A stretch of 64,000 bases of DNA from contig CAVNZM010000004.1 in NCBI GenBank assembly GCA_963693365.1, forward strand, positions 8,122,001 to 8,186,000, written 5' to 3'. Positions 41,960 to 52,413 of the stretch are shown piece after piece. The stretch's first letter is position 1, and every line of letters begins with the position of its first letter. A model generated the notes under the pieces. It was given only the letters and a program-made list of their open reading frames with translations, was not told where the DNA came from and did no database searches. Position numbers and translations under genes: made by a program. This DNA comes from Amoebidium appalachense. Taxonomy: Eukaryota; Ichthyosporea.

Positions 41960-42894
41960 TGTTAAATTATATAAGTATTTGGGATGAAAGTAGAGACACA
42001 GTGGTGCAGTGTGAAAACACCACAGACACACACAACAACAAAACACGGAACGATCGGAGCAGTGTACACAACAGACATCAATGTTTAGACACGACTGAAC
42101 TCAATTTATTTTGATCTTCGAATAAATACCTGAAATTCCTCTAAGTTAAATCCATACATGATTTCCGACCAGTCGGAAATCAGATCTATGTCTAAAATAA
42201 CCAATCACAATTAACTGATTATTTCCCGGATAGATCCGGAGACACAGGAACGCACACCATAGGTCACAGCTATAAGAAAGAAAAGAGGTGAAGAGTAACG
42301 AGGAAAGAGGTGATGTTTCTAACCTATCAACGGCTACAAAGACTCAGACATTTTCTGACTAAGTCCACTGATTGGATATAGTACGGCAACACACAAAACA
42401 AAAGTGGTTGACTAAGCTATGAATCATACCTGACAAGCTAAAGTGTAACCTAAGTGTTTTTCTACCAATCAAAACATAACGAGTAATATAAATCTACTCA
42501 ACGTATATTAGTGAGAGAGAAATATAATTATGTGAAAGGAAACAAGAGAAGAAAGAAAGAGAAAAGAAAGAAGAAGAAAGAGGAAAAAGAAAAGAAAGCA
42601 GGACAGAAAACACGAACAGCAAAACACAGTTATAACCGAAGATATTCATGTACACATAACATGTACACGTTTCTCCCTCACTGGGTAGACTCGTGTACCT
42701 ATAATCAGTTGCTGTAATCGATATCTAAACACACGAATATAGCCGACACAACACGATTACAAGTACTCAAATACACTGGAGATCGATGTCATAATTTACG
42801 TACAAGGAGCACATCTTTTTCATTAAGTAAATGAATGAAAACATAACACGAACTGAGAAGATCTTACAATATGTAAATACTACGTATTATAACA
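41960..42894 (-). repeat. element D 5' LTR
   Basis: 935 bases; differs from the other LTR at a base near its start (TTAAATTA against TTAAATTG) and otherwise looks the same. Confidence 0.93.
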
Positions 42895-43319
42895 GATAGC
42901 ACACGCGTCTGTCTTAACAACAAACTCACCGGCATCCTTACTAAAATTAGGAAGCACAAGCACAGGTGGTTTGGTTAGAGCAGTGCGTAAATTATAAAAT
43001 GATTGCAGCTGTGTGCTATCTTTGTCTATATGGATTTTCTTCACTGCCTGGCCACCCATTAATTTTGTTAAGGGTGCGGCCGTGCGCGCGTAATTTTTAA
43101 TATATCTCCTGAGATAATTTGTAACACCCAAAAATTGTCGCAATTGGGTGACCGTTTTGGGGATAGGCCACTCTGCAACTGCTTTTATGCGCTTAGGATG
43201 GATAGTGATACCATCTGCAGATAAAATGTGCCCTAAGGCATCTATGGTTGGTACCGCTATTTCTGTCTTACTAGCATCGAGTCGAGCTTAAGGTTATGCT
43301 TAGCTAATGTAGTAAGGAC
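42895..43319 (-). pseudogene. element B RT C-terminal end and start of RNase H
   Basis: Encodes TIDALGHILSADGITIHPKR, EWPIPKTVTQLRQFLGVTNY and the start of RNase H (PPVLVLPNFSK, FVVKTDACAI). A 5-base CTCGA duplication near 43275-43285 shifts the frame and creates a stop. It is bounded by D at left and E at right. Confidence 0.86.
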
Positions 43320-43799
43320 TGTAAACAACTGTACACATGAACTGTACATGTTTACTAAAGAATGTGATCTACTAGCACACAATTCGTTCTTTGTCATGAA
43401 TATCACATAAATATTATGTCCACACCAATAGGAATCAATCTTACCTAAGAAATGAACCATGTATGATTCTACCGCTGCATACCACATAAACGAAGTGAAC
43501 CAATAAGATGTTTGCATAAATAGGACGAAGGTCTGACTGGCTTGGACCGCACCAGAATCACGAATGGCATGTTGCCACCCGCGCTGGCCGCGGATGAAGC
43601 AATCCTGGGCCTTGATCCGAAACCTGGGGGCTATATAACAAAGCCGTCCCAGTACGGGGATCACATCAGTGAAGTCTGAGACAGACTGAGTCGGCCCATA
43701 GTAAAAGCAACTTGGCCGCGTGTGCCTTTCTACCCGTTCTCTGTCTTTATTCTGATTCAGTTGTTCTCTGCCTTATCCCAACTAGTCCAACTGTTTACA
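43320..43799 (+). repeat. element E 5' LTR
   Basis: Starts TGTAAACAACTGTACACATG and ends CCAACTGTTTACA. The last third resembles the element A LTR; the first part is different. TTGGCGACCGCGCAG follows directly. Confidence 0.93.
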
Positions 43800-43895
43800 T
43801 TGGCGACCGCGCAGTTCAAGAATCTCGCATCCTTCGAATCTCACATCTTTCAATCAGTTCAAGAATCTCACATCTTTCAATCAGCTCAAGAATCT

Positions 43896-44330
43896 CCCAT
43901 GGCCGATCACAATCCTTATTACCCCGATGATAGGCACATCTTTCCTTGTCCGGCTTAGAATATATACACCGACAAGTTTGAAGTGGCCAGCCCACCTACA
44001 CGGAAAGAATTGAAAGCATGTAAAACTTCTTTTGCTACGACACATCAAAAATGTGAAGAAAAACGAATACACAACGAAACAACGAATACACGAACAAACG
44101 AATAAAGAATTGCTAACGAAGCAATGAACCAACGAAAAACGAACCATCACGAATACGCAATGAAATAAAGAATTAACGACAAGCGAATGCATAGAGGAAA
44201 TACGAATGAATGCAACACAAAACAAAACAAAGTAACGAAGTTATCAAACGACAAAAAACGAAAAACGAAAGCAAAATGAATTGGAAATACGAAAATGAAA
44301 GAACGAATGCACAACACTGCTTGGGTTGCA
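43896..44330 (+). pseudogene. element E gag leader remnant, ACGAA-rich
   Basis: Starts with ATGGCCGATCAC (compare ATGGCGGGCGAA of element A gag) but is closed within about 20 codons. From 44060 to 44310 the pentamer ACGAA recurs about sixteen times. It corresponds in position to the NEHT-repeat part of element A gag, but the frame is not kept. Confidence 0.65.
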
Positions 44331-44879
44331 ATGCACACAGCCCCCTCTATGTTACGAAGAAAAGAAAACCGTTGCCCTTGCGTGCATTGCGCTATTGCAC
44401 ACTGTCATCGTGTCCATGCCACCGCATGCACCTCCACACTCGCAAGCCAGATGCACGGCCACTTTCAGCACGAATGCATTTAAAGAAGAAGATAGTCGCT
44501 GTTCCTATAGCATTGAGGACATAAGGTGCTGTGAAAGTAGTTTTGCATGCATGCTTCAAATTTCTTGCTGTTTTCGAATACAGCATGCCCCATAGTTTAG
44601 CGCACAGGATGCACAACATGCGCATGAATGTATGCTGGCATGCCTAAACACATTACGAACATATGCCTCATGTATGGCGGCCCTTCCTGGTGCCACGCCC
44701 TAACGAATTTGCACTCTTGGTGCACAAAAGGCATGTAATAAAGTCGATGCAGAACTTTTGTTCATGCATGTGAAAAACAAAGAAGGTGTTGGGTACGAAT
44801 TTTAAGGTGAATGCCCGTCTGTGGCAATACTGTGTAACATACCAATTACACTGTCAAGCCTTGCACTAGCTGCCGGCAC

Positions 44880-45130
44880 ACCCCCACCAGAACAAAAGAA
44901 TGTGGTATGGGCACCGTTCCCTCACAACCCCAGCATACAGTGTCAGTATTTTGGCTGGAAGCCTTTCAGTTTCGAATTACGAATACCCTCCTTCACTACT
45001 GAAGAAAGTGACGTGGAAGACGAATACGAATACGAATGCAAGGTGTTGTTGACTAACACATCGGACCATCATGTGTACCTAGGCCCTGGTACGGAGGTGA
45101 CCATGTTATTCCCTTGCAATATGATGACAC
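44880..45130 (+). pseudogene. element E pol N-terminal remnant
   Basis: The frame encodes DEYEYECKVLLTNTSDHHVY then LGPGTEV, nearly identical to the start of element A pol. It continues into a frameshift and stop at 45133. Confidence 0.82.
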
Positions 45131-45639
45131 TGTAACAATTTAGCACGTGCATACCCCACCAATGGGCACATGCGGGAGACAACCCCACAAGCTGCCTTAT
45201 TGGGCACCTCTGCTAAAACGAATATTCTTCTCACGAAGGAACAGAAGAATGCCACGAACACGAACCACACACCCCCCAGGCAGCTACTTACGTCTGATGT
45301 ATGAAAGTAGTAGGTGTGTGAATGGGGTAACTACATGAACACCAACACGAAAGCAAGCACAGCACAAAGCAGTTCCACGAATACGAATGGTTTTGGTATT
45401 CCACACAACGAACAGAACCTACAGTAGGGCCACCTACAAATGAAGCAGAGGATGGGGCACCATCCAGACCTGCACTGGAGGATATGAAGATACGAAGCGC
45501 GCTCACGAAGTTGCTTACAAAAGAAAGGGCGACTCTGACGACTTTTCTTTTTAGGCCAAGCCTCCAGAAGAATGTATTATGCCTGGAATCCCCCTGCTCA
45601 ACGAAAAATGGCTGGCAAATGGGATACGAAAACTGCTCA

Positions 45640-45920
45640 CGAATGGAAGCATGTGTTTTCTGAAGAAGGTTTGCTTTGCCTACCCTCTTCTTATGAATTA
45701 TGAACCGGGTTTTTACTGGTTCGAATTCTGACGGGCTGATATATTTCTTTATGTCGCCCAACGAAGAACACTTGGGGCATTTTTATTCATGTTTTTCCCA
45801 GCTCCGATGATGCAGGGTTAAAGCTGAAAGGAAAGAAGTGCTATTTGTTCATGAAAGAAGTGGCTTTTCTGGCCATGGCGACTCGCCTTACAGTCTTAAG
45901 GTAGAACCGGGATAAGGAGC
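45640..45920 (+). pseudogene. element E reverse transcriptase remnant
   Basis: Pieces MSPNEEHLGHFYSCF and a following LKAERKEVL-like stretch align with the region just after YLDD in element A (MSPTIEEHFGHLDSCF). The catalytic region upstream is deleted. Confidence 0.7.
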
Positions 45921-46330
45921 AGCGGCTAAGCCTTGAAGCTATCCACCACTACCTGAGCTACGAAGTGACCTAAGGCTTGAGTTATATTCATTATCGAAAG
46001 CTTGGTATGATCATTCATCCACACAACCAAATTACTCGCAATTGAAAACGAATCTGCGGGAGTATCCTAAAAAGGAAAAATTCCCAAAAAGGAAAATATT
46101 ACTTCTACAGAAAAAGCCAAGCACAGAGACGAAGCGAACAATTCGCACGAACACTCTGCAACAATCTTCGCCACGAAAATGAACGCACAGAAGAATGCTG
46201 CATGAATTTACGTTTTGGCAAACGAAGAAGTGCTCATAGACGTGCACAACTCTATTCAACCATCCTTGCTCTGTTCTGCCCAGCAGCTCGGCGCACAAGA
46301 ATTCTCGCTGAAGGTTGTTTATCGCCTCTC

Positions 46331-46384
46331 AGCCTGGTGGTTTGCTTGCCTAACGACACCACCAGGCTCCCGACAAGGGGGGAG
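46331..46384 (+). promoter_or_regulatory. element E 3' hairpin and polypurine tract
   Basis: Arms AGCCTGGTGG (46331-46340) and CCACCAGGCT (46359-46368) enclose an 18-base loop. CCCGACAAGGGGGGAG then leads directly into the 3' LTR at 46385. Confidence 0.8.
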
Positions 46385-46864
46385 TGTAAACAACTGTACA
46401 CATGAACTGTACATGTTTACTAAAGAATGTGATCTACTAGCACACAATTCGTTCTTTGTCATGAATATCACATAAATATTATGTCCACACCAATAGGAAT
46501 CAATCTTACCTAAGAAATGAACCATGTATGATTCTACCGCTGCATACCACATAAACGAAGTGAACCAATAAGATGTTTGCATAAATAGGACGAAGGTCTG
46601 ACTGGCTTGGACCGCACCAGAATCACGAATGGCATGTTGCCACCCGCGCTGGCCGCGGATGAAGCAATCCTGGGCCTTGATCCGAAACCTGGGGGCTATA
46701 TAACAAAGCCGTCCCAGTACGGGGATCACATCAGTGAAGTCTGAGACAGACTGAGTCGGCCCATAGTAAAAGCAACTTGGCCGCGTGTGCCTTTCTACCC
46801 GTTCTCTGTCTTTATTCTGATTCAGTTGTTCTCTGCCTTATCCCAACTAGTCCAACTGTTTACA
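46385..46864 (+). repeat. element E 3' LTR
   Basis: 480 bases; reads as identical to 43320-43799. Confidence 0.93.
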
Positions 46865-46869
46865 AGGAC

Positions 46870-47838
46870 AGCATTCATTTTCGTAAATAATTCATCTTCC
46901 GTCTGCGCATAAAATATAAGATCATCAATATAAATAATGTAATCATCGAGGTGATCTTTTAACACCCAGTGCATTGCACGCATCATAGTAGGGGGGCTAT
47001 TACTAGCACCCATAACCATGACTTCATATTGGTACAGCTTATTGCCTAATGCGAACGCCGTTTTCGGGCGCGATTCTTCGTCATAATAAATTTGCCAAAA
47101 TGCGCGACTCATATCAAACTTTGCAAAAATGCGTGCACCTTGTGCACGTTCCAATTCTGCAGTAATATTAGGGAGGGGATATAGTATGAGTCTTTACGAA
47201 GAATTTCATTTAATTTCCGCATATCCTGGACCATCCTGAATTGGCCAGGTTGCTTTTTCGGCACTAAGAAAATACATAGGGAACTGCCAAGGAGAACCAT
47301 CTGCAGGTTCTGCTTCGTCCCGTTCAATCATTTCATCTACAATTTTCTGTGCCGCTTCTAATTTTACTTGCTCTAGGCGCCATTGCTTCACTTTGATTGG
47401 TGGATGGTCACCTGTGTCTAAACTGGCCTCGAACCCATGCAGCCTGCCATATTCATGCTCATTTTTAATAAACACATCATAATGTTTATCCAAAAATGAG
47501 GAAACACGCTCTTTTAACTCTGGGGTATATGTATACTCAGGAAAACTAAATTTCCATGGTATACGGTGGGTGGCGGTGGGTGCTGTCTGTGGTTGGGCAT
47601 CACGGAGCCCATTATGGGTACTCCGAGAGCCAACACCTATCGGTGCAGAGTCAGTGATCACAGTGGCCCCTGACTCTGTTTGAAAGGTGGGGGTATCTGC
47701 TAAAGAGGTTGCGGATAAATGTGGCAGATTTATTAGAGCAGGGTGCTGCCGAGAGGAGGATTTAACCCCCAAACCGTCATCCAACTCCATATCACAACAA
47801 CATTATCATCGATATTAATACCCTCACTATTACAGACA
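46870..47838 (-). pseudogene. element B reverse transcriptase, N-terminal and catalytic part
   Basis: One frame encodes a leader and VKQWRLEQVKLEAAQKIVDE then GSPWQFPMYFL. After a frameshift come MVQDMRKLNEILRKDSYYIP, IFAKFDMSRAFWQIYYDEES (motif A Asp) and YIIYIDDLIFYA (catalytic YIDD). It is cut by E at 46865 just after the YIDD region. Confidence 0.88.
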
Positions 47839-47843
47839 CCCGC

Positions 47844-48552
47844 TGTCATCTTCACTTAATTCTCAGCAAGACTTAGAAGTTGAGTTTGGTATTTATTTAT
47901 TAGTTGTTGTAGTTTGTTTCCTTTTTCCTTTCTTCATTTCTTTCTTTCTTTTCCGTTTCCGTGTACACGACATCTTAGATCTGTGTACGTATCGACATAC
48001 TTAGCTCGCGCACACGTATTGTCGTTTGCGTCAAAATCTATATATGTCATCCAATCATATCTCGTTTGTATTTTCCCAAATATAGTAACTTACATTCCTT
48101 TCTCATTTCTTTCCCACGACGTAGCATTGTGCTATGTTCTTCAACTATTAGGAATAATTATATTTAGACGTGTTATGATAAGAACATGTATAAATATATG
48201 TTATGAATTAATAGTTACATAAGTGGTTTCATTTTATTAAATGTTTCCGTGCTTTTATTAGAAGTTTCTTTCATTGGAGGATTGAGTTTTATATTCTAAA
48301 TGTCGACAGACATTTTATTCGATATATTTTACACTCATAGTTTTCATTCTTTTGATTGGTTTATCGTTTCACATTCCCAAGTATAAAAGGGACCTCATCT
48401 TGAAATAAATCATAAGCAGTCGTATTCACTTCCTATGGTTCCAGAAATCGTTCCTCCTCTCCGGTTGTGTTTTTCCCGTGTGTCTTTGTGTTGTGTTTTA
48501 CATAACACCCATCTGTGCTCTCTGCTTCTCCGTTTACCCACACAAAATAACA
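47844..48552. mobile_element. solo LTR of an unidentified family
   Basis: A 709-base segment starting TGTCATCTTCAC and ending AAAATAACA, flanked by the direct repeat CCCGC (47839-47843, 48553-48557). AT-rich, with no coding content. Element B coding sequence continues on both sides (SACTTAAG / VCNSEG). No second copy is in the window. Confidence 0.8.
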
Positions 48553-48557
48553 CCCGC

Positions 48558-48971
48558 GGCGGTTGTGCATGCACTAGTATACAACGAGTGGACAGCTAAC
48601 CTAGTATGAGCATAATCCACCTCATCTGAATACATAGGATTATCATATGTGCCCCGCCCAGCAGGACTACATCTTTGGGACGGATGTGGGCTAGGCACCA
48701 ATCCCAAAGACCGTGACTTCGCCATGCCAGCGTATCCAGCTGCCCGGCCGGTTGCAGCAGACACACGAAAATCAAGAACACCAGAGCTGTTAATATCCGC
48801 AACCGCGTAGATTTCTGCAAGGGTTTGCTCAGTCAGAGACTGAACGTGGCCAAGATTACTAGGTAATAAAGGCACGTCTTCTTCAGAAAAATTATAAGCT
48901 AGCAAACCTACATCACCACTAGGGTGAACAGCAACCATATCAGCGGGGAAAATACTGTTGTAATGTCGCAT
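48558..48971 (-). pseudogene. element B region between protease and RT
   Basis: Open frame of about 140 codons (MVAVHPSGDVGLLAYNF, EQTLAEIYAVADINSSGV) with no recognised domain. Its position between protease and RT marks it as a polyprotein linker. The solo LTR interrupts it. Confidence 0.6.
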
Positions 48972-49016
48972 TCGGCATAAACAACGCAGGTCCCGCAGGC
49001 ATATGGCTACGTGCTT

Positions 49017-49674
49017 TCAAAAATATCTTAGTAACAGTATGTGCTTTAAGCACAACAGTGGTTTTTGCAAACGGCAATAAGCTGCAACATCAGGCAAATG
49101 CTCATAAGAGAGGAGGACTGAGTCCCCGTTTCTTAAGGTAAGTGCCTGTGTTTCCAAATCTGCAGTCTTAACCCATGTAACTATCCAGTCATTACCTAAT
49201 AAAACATCAGGTCCATTCATATCCCCAACGACTAGGAAGGGCCAATCCAAAAGGGTATTGCCCACCAGCCAAGAGATAACGGACTCACCTTTAACTTCAA
49301 GCGGACTCCCCGTGGGAGTAATACCACCAGCAGCCAACAAGGAAGGGGACAGCTCTAAAGCTGTGCCTGCTTCTTGAAGGCGTTTAAAAAGGGAATATTT
49401 CATGAGGGTTACCTGAGAACCCGGATCATACACAGCTTTCGTTTTGATATTATGTGAAAAAGATAAAAATATAGTATATCTAGGTCTCGGGACTACCGTA
49501 GTAGGAGTGGGTATGCTAGTAAGTCTCTGTGGATGTGTGCTATCATGCCCATCGAACTGGTTGGTACTATCCAACTCAGAGGAGGGAGGAATAGGTAAAG
49601 CTGCACACATCACACCAGAGATGTCCTGCATACCTGGTTGACCTAAAGAGACGTCATAACACGCTTTTTTAGAC
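49017..49674 (-). pseudogene. element B aspartic protease
   Basis: Encodes KAVYDPGSQVTLMKYSLFKR and DVLLGNDWIV, the two signature regions of a retropepsin fold. The catalytic motif reads D-P-G instead of D-S/T-G at about 49427-49419, which would be unusual for an active enzyme. Frame breaks elsewhere in B make it a pseudogene. Confidence 0.78.
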
Positions 49675-49679
49675 GGGGG

Positions 49680-50292
49680 TGTCGTACCTACAAACAGAGT
49701 GTATACAAACTACTCTAACTATCTGCACGCTTAAAGGGGCTCGAAACTGTGTATACGTATAAACTTTTCTTTGAGTTGGGTGGGAAGCGAGAAAAAACGA
49801 GTTCTTAGAAGAACTTCGAAAAGCCCGCGACCCCGCGAGACACTTCACAGACACGCGGCCCACTGGCCAGACAAATACCACAGTGACATTCAGCCAATCA
49901 CAACACTCCCTCTTCACAGACTACACGCACTCCACACCATTGGCTACCGCGGCCTCAGACACCCCTACAGCACTACAACACGTACACACGTTTACTCACA
50001 AATTGAATACATATAAGCATACACACACGCGAGCAGGCAACATGGGTCTCGCCACGCACACAGCAAGAAGCAATACAACATTTAACATGGAGAGTACGCA
50101 GAGGCATTGTGCATGCACGCGCGCACCTTTAACAATCAGCCGCCGCCGCATCAGGTTCTCCCCATACCACTGATTAATCTCCTCATACCCCACTTAGACC
50201 CCGGCATCACTATGCAAGAAAACCCCCGAAATTCACTCACCAAAACACAAAATATAGAAGCAAACTAATACGAATCAGCTCAGCACATGACA
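49680..50292. repeat. element F left LTR
   Basis: Starts TGTCGTACCTAC and ends GCACATGACA; same as 59000-59612. Confidence 0.92.
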
Positions 50293-50466
50293 ACTCCCCC
50301 CTCGCACAGAAAATAACTGAGTTCCACCTCAGTAAAAACTACCTAAAAACAAAATAAAGTTATGTGCTGAGCGACTACAACTACCGCTACCCATGCAGGA
50401 AGCAACATTTAACATATAACATAAAACATATACATGCATCCACACACACACCACCCCAGCATGGTT
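50293..50466. other. element F interior, left part
   Basis: Non-coding, starting ACTCCCCCCTCGCACAG, up to the element C target duplication TGGTT at 50462-50466. Confidence 0.7.
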
Positions 50467-51391
50467 TGTTGTAATACGTAGTATTTACATATGGTAAGAT
50501 CTTCTCAGTTTGTGTTATGTTTCAGTTCATATGCTTAGTGTAAATGCCACACTCCTATTATGTAAAGTGTAGCATCGATCTCCGATATGCTTGTATACTT
50601 GTAATCGTGTTGTATCGGCTTTAATCGTGTATTGTAATATCGATTAGAATATTTATATGTGTGTACACGGATCCACCCACTCAGGGAGAGACGTGTACAT
50701 GTTCGTGTGTACATAAATATCTCTGGTTATAGTTATGCTATTACTATCTTGTTTGTTGATCTGTGCTCTCTTTTCCTTCCTCTTTCTCCTTCCTTATTTT
50801 CTTTTCTTTCTCTCCTTGTCTTCATGTGTATAATCGTATTTCTTTTCTACTAATATATGTTAGGTAGATTTGTGTTACTTAATACGTGTTCATTGGACGG
50901 TAACACACTTAGGCTACACTTAGAATAGCATGTGTGTTTAGACTTCATTAATTCACTTTAGTTTTCATGTGTTGCCGGGCTTTAACCAATCATCAAGGTT
51001 AAGTGTGATATGTCTGAGTCTTTGCAGTATGTCATAGGTTAGAACTTCCTTGATGATGACACGAGTTGATCCTAACTAGTGTCTGTGTCCTATCGTGTAC
51101 GCCTCCGCGTACCGGATCTCTCTGAAAGCAATTGGTTCTTAGTGATTGGTTTCTATTAGAGATGGATCTGATTTCCGACTGGTCGGAAATCATGTATGGA
51201 TTGGACTTAGAGGAATTTCAGGTATTTATTCGAAGATCAGAATAAATTCAGTTCAGTCGTGTCTAAACATTGATGTCTGTTGTGTACACTGCTCCGATCG
51301 TTCCGTGTTTTGTTGTTGTGTGTGTCTGTGGTGTTTTCACACTGCACCACTGTGTCTCTGCTTACATCCCAAATACTAATAGAAATTAACA
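50467..51391 (+). repeat. element C 5' LTR
   Basis: Starts TGTTGTAATACG and ends GAAATTAACA. Contains the inverted pair TTTCCGACTGGTCGGAAA near 51172-51190 and AATAAA near 51242. GGTTATGCAGCCC follows, a weakened version of the initiator-tRNA primer site of element D. Confidence 0.94.
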
Positions 51392-51453
51392 GGTTATGCA
51401 GCCCTTTTGTACGCTCCCTACACACATCTAGAACTCGCGCTCGTTTTTCAATC

Positions 51454-52413
51454 ATGGATCCAAACAAAACTGGCGTAAACAAAATCACCATGTGGAAAGG
51501 TGAAGGGAAGACTGGTCCCGATAGCAAAACTACCTATTTTCAATGGGAAATCATTTTTCTCGGCATGATGACCGGCACTAAAGGTGTCCGACTCGTGGAT
51601 GTTGTCCTTGCTGACAACTACGTCCCCCCTACCACCGTCGCGGTTGACGGTGAACCCCCCTTCTATGGCTACGGCACTACCGCGGAACTCAAAGAGGCCC
51701 GCAATTGCCTCCTGCTCCATATGATACAGAACATCGACCCTTCCGTCCTCACCACCGTTGCCCAGTACCGTATTGGCATGGACCCTGAACGGGCCATGTG
51801 GAAATTCCGTCAACACTATCTCCAAGGCAAACCCGATCAGATCCGCATCCTTCACCGTCAGTGGGATGCCTGTGCCCTTCAGCCCGGTGAATCATTCACC
51901 ACCTACCTGAGCCGTCTGCAGACCATCGTGAACCAGCTCCAGTCTCTCCAAGATGAGTCCATTCACTTCACTCGTCTAGCTGAGAAGTTCTTCAATGAAC
52001 TCACCACCAGAGACGACCTCACCCCTGAGTTCAATCGTCTTATCGAAGACTATCACTTCGGTGATAAGCTATTCCCCGACTTCGAGTCCCTCCATAACCA
52101 CGTCAAGGGCATCGAGTTACGTCAAGACCTCAAGATGCAACTCCGGAACAACCGTGCCCACCGTGCCTCCAAGTCCAGCATGGCATTAAATGCCAGTGCT
52201 CCCCCCCCCGTGATCTTCCTCGCCGTGACTTACGCACCCGACTTGACCGTACCTCTGGCACGGACCTCCGAACTCGTCTCTCCCGTCAGCACACCCGATC
52301 CCGTTCCCCCCACCGGCCTGCCTTCCGGTCCACGTCTCGTTCCCCCAGTCGTTCCCGTTTCTCGGGTTCCCGTCGTTCTGATTCCCCGGCTCGTTCTAAC
52401 ACCCCGTCCGTGA
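51454..52413 (+). CDS. element C gag, frameshifted near its end
   Basis: ATG at 51454. The Copia-type gag core includes ARNCLLLHMIQNIDPSVL, MWKFRQHYLQGK and ESFTTYLSRLQTIVNQL. After ALNASAPPP the frame leaves the expected path at a nine-C run (52201-52209). The +2 frame from there encodes an Arg/Ser-rich stretch leading straight into the CCHC knuckle of the next frame. Either a real inactivating indel or a homopolymer error. Confidence 0.85.
   Translation: MDPNKTGVNKITMWKGEGKTGPDSKTTYFQWEIIFLGMMTGTKGVRLVDVVLADNYVPPTTVAVDGEPPFYGYGTTAELKEARNCLLLHMIQNIDPSVLTTVAQYRIGMDPERAMWKFRQHYLQGKPDQIRILHRQWDACALQPGESFTTYLSRLQTIVNQLQSLQDESIHFTRLAEKFFNELTTRDDLTPEFNRLIEDYHFGDKLFPDFESLHNHVKGIELRQDLKMQLRNNRAHRASKSSMALNASAPPPVIFLAVTYAPDLTVPLARTSELVSPVSTPDPVPPTGLPSGPRLVPPVVPVSRVPVVLIPRLVLTPRP

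Larger units (their letters stand above)
39642..42894 (-). mobile_element. element D: non-coding LTR element derived from the Copia family of C
   Basis: 3,253 bases, with 935-base LTRs (39642-40576 and 41960-42894) almost identical to each other, TG...CA ends, and target duplication GATAG (39637-39641, 42895-42899). The LTRs are the reverse complement of a variant of the element C LTR. The 3' part of the interior (40577-40975) is homologous to the 3' UTR of C, including its G/C tract and the AAGTGGGGA tract. The remaining 1 kb (40976-41945) has no RT, protease or integrase motif. It is a deletion-type, non-autonomous passenger inserted in element B. Confidence 0.93.
43320..46864 (+). mobile_element. 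element E: degenerate relative of element A with intact LTRs
   Basis: 3,545 bases, with 480-base LTRs (43320-43799 and 46385-46864) that read as identical and target duplication AGGAC (43315-43319, 46865-46869). It is inserted in the RT of element B. The primer site, polypurine tract and 3' hairpin match element A. The interior keeps only scrambled, frameshifted pieces of gag and pol, so it must move in trans if at all. Confidence 0.92.
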
